NCBI RefSeq assembly: GCF_051486985.1
Contig: NZ_JAHVDV010000060.1
Span: forward strand, 1 to 6,067
Source: CBFFRJ01 sp051486985
GTDB lineage: Bacteria; Pseudomonadota; Gammaproteobacteria; Enterobacterales; Enterobacteriaceae
Length of the DNA stretch: 6,067 nt
Direction: 5' to 3'
The position numbers and the translations under genes were made by a program. The notes beneath the pieces are model-generated. The model was not told where the DNA came from and did no database searches. It saw nothing but the letters and a program-made list of their open reading frames with translations. The stretch's first letter is position 1, and the number at the start of each line of letters is the position of its first letter. Shown here piece after piece: positions 5,750-6,067 of this stretch.

Positions 5750-6067
5750 GCGCTGCCCACGCTCGGCACCAATGATGACGACCCGGAAGTGGAATGGCCG
5801 CTGGAAAACCAGGAGAAACAGCGCCTGCCGCTGCGCCATATGCCAGTGATGAGCTGTAGCGATTTCTCCGCCGTGCGCACCGCCGCACGGGAGGGGCTGG
5901 GTATCGCTTTTCTGCCGCAGCACTACTGCCATCAGGCCCTTGAGAAAGGGGAGCTGGTGCAGATCTTCCCGCAATGGCGCAGCGTGCCGGGGATTGTCCA
6001 CCTGGTGTTCACCACCCGCAAAGGGCTGCCGCCCGCAGTCAGGGCACTGATTGACAGTCTGGCCACG
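5750..6067 (+). pseudogene. 5'-truncated LysR-family regulator fragment (second copy)
   Basis: From about 5750 the frame reads ALPTLGTNDDDPEVEWPL, then SCSDFSAVRTAAREGLGIAF and LPQHYCHQALEKGELV, running open to the window end. This is the second half of a LysR effector-binding domain: the 'm.sdd..a.r.aa..GlGia.lP' segment is a hallmark, with the surrounding 'PTLGT...W' strand typical of the subgroup. The N-terminal helix-turn-helix and first half are absent, no start codon or ribosome site precedes it, and foreign sequence lies upstream, so it is a broken copy. Its last 144 bases equal window bases 1-144; if it continues as the left copy does, it would stop nine codons past the window edge. 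If the molecule is circular, this fragment and the left fragment are one and the same piece of about 115 codons. Confidence 0.8.
5924..6067 (+). repeat. Right copy of the 144-bp perfect terminal direct repeat
   Basis: Identical to bases 1-144 and in the same reading frame. Upstream of it the LysR frame continues leftwards for about 174 more bases (to about 5750), for which the matching left-hand sequence would lie outside the window. The repeat could therefore be over 300 bp long in the source molecule. Confidence 0.97.

Noticed and set aside
5491..6001. Two - strand open frames (5491-5880 and 5726-6001) across the vapBC upstream region and LysR fragment
   Set aside because: They overlap vapB or the LysR fragment, which has clear family motifs on the + strand. 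Their own sequences show no domain and the first runs across the junction.
1..6067. A small plasmid
   Set aside because: The matching ends would allow a circle, but no replication initiator, iteron array, partition or mobilisation gene was found, so a plasmid is not claimed.

Overview
The window looks like enterobacterial (gamma-proteobacterial) accessory DNA, probably from an Enterobacter, Klebsiella or Citrobacter-like host. This is inferred from the gene style, the close likeness of the toxin-antitoxin pair to the enterobacterial VapBC/MvpAT type, and a GC-rich hairpin repeat of a kind common between genes in this group. No tRNA, rRNA, CRISPR array, integrase, transposase or replication gene is visible.

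Layout. (1) Positions 1-171 are the last 56 codons of a LysR-type regulator. (2) Positions 172-517 are a control region: a GC-rich hairpin element, then about 240 bases of very AT-rich DNA. (3) Positions 518-4170 are a compact three-gene operon on the + strand: a ROK-family repressor, a cytoplasmic TIM-barrel glycoside-hydrolase-like protein, and a 12-helix MFS transporter that overlaps the hydrolase gene by 4 bases. A rho-independent terminator follows at 4189-4234. (4) Positions 4235-4916 hold no intact gene, only a decayed fragment of an amino-acid ABC transporter permease on the - strand. (5) Positions 4917-5554 are a vapBC toxin-antitoxin operon on the - strand. (6) Positions 5555-5749 are the vapBC upstream region plus unexplained sequence. 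(7) From about 5750 to the end lies a 5'-truncated piece of the same LysR gene. Its last 144 bases repeat positions 1-144 exactly.

How the parts work together (inference). The transporter probably imports a sugar or glycoside, the hydrolase-like protein processes it in the cytoplasm, and the ROK protein senses a related sugar and controls the operon. The substrate cannot be read from the sequence. The segment carries vapBC and is bounded by direct copies of one gene's 3' end. It could be an inserted or duplicated block, one unit of a tandem amplification, or a circular contig with overlapping ends (unit length 5923 bp). The window alone does not separate these.
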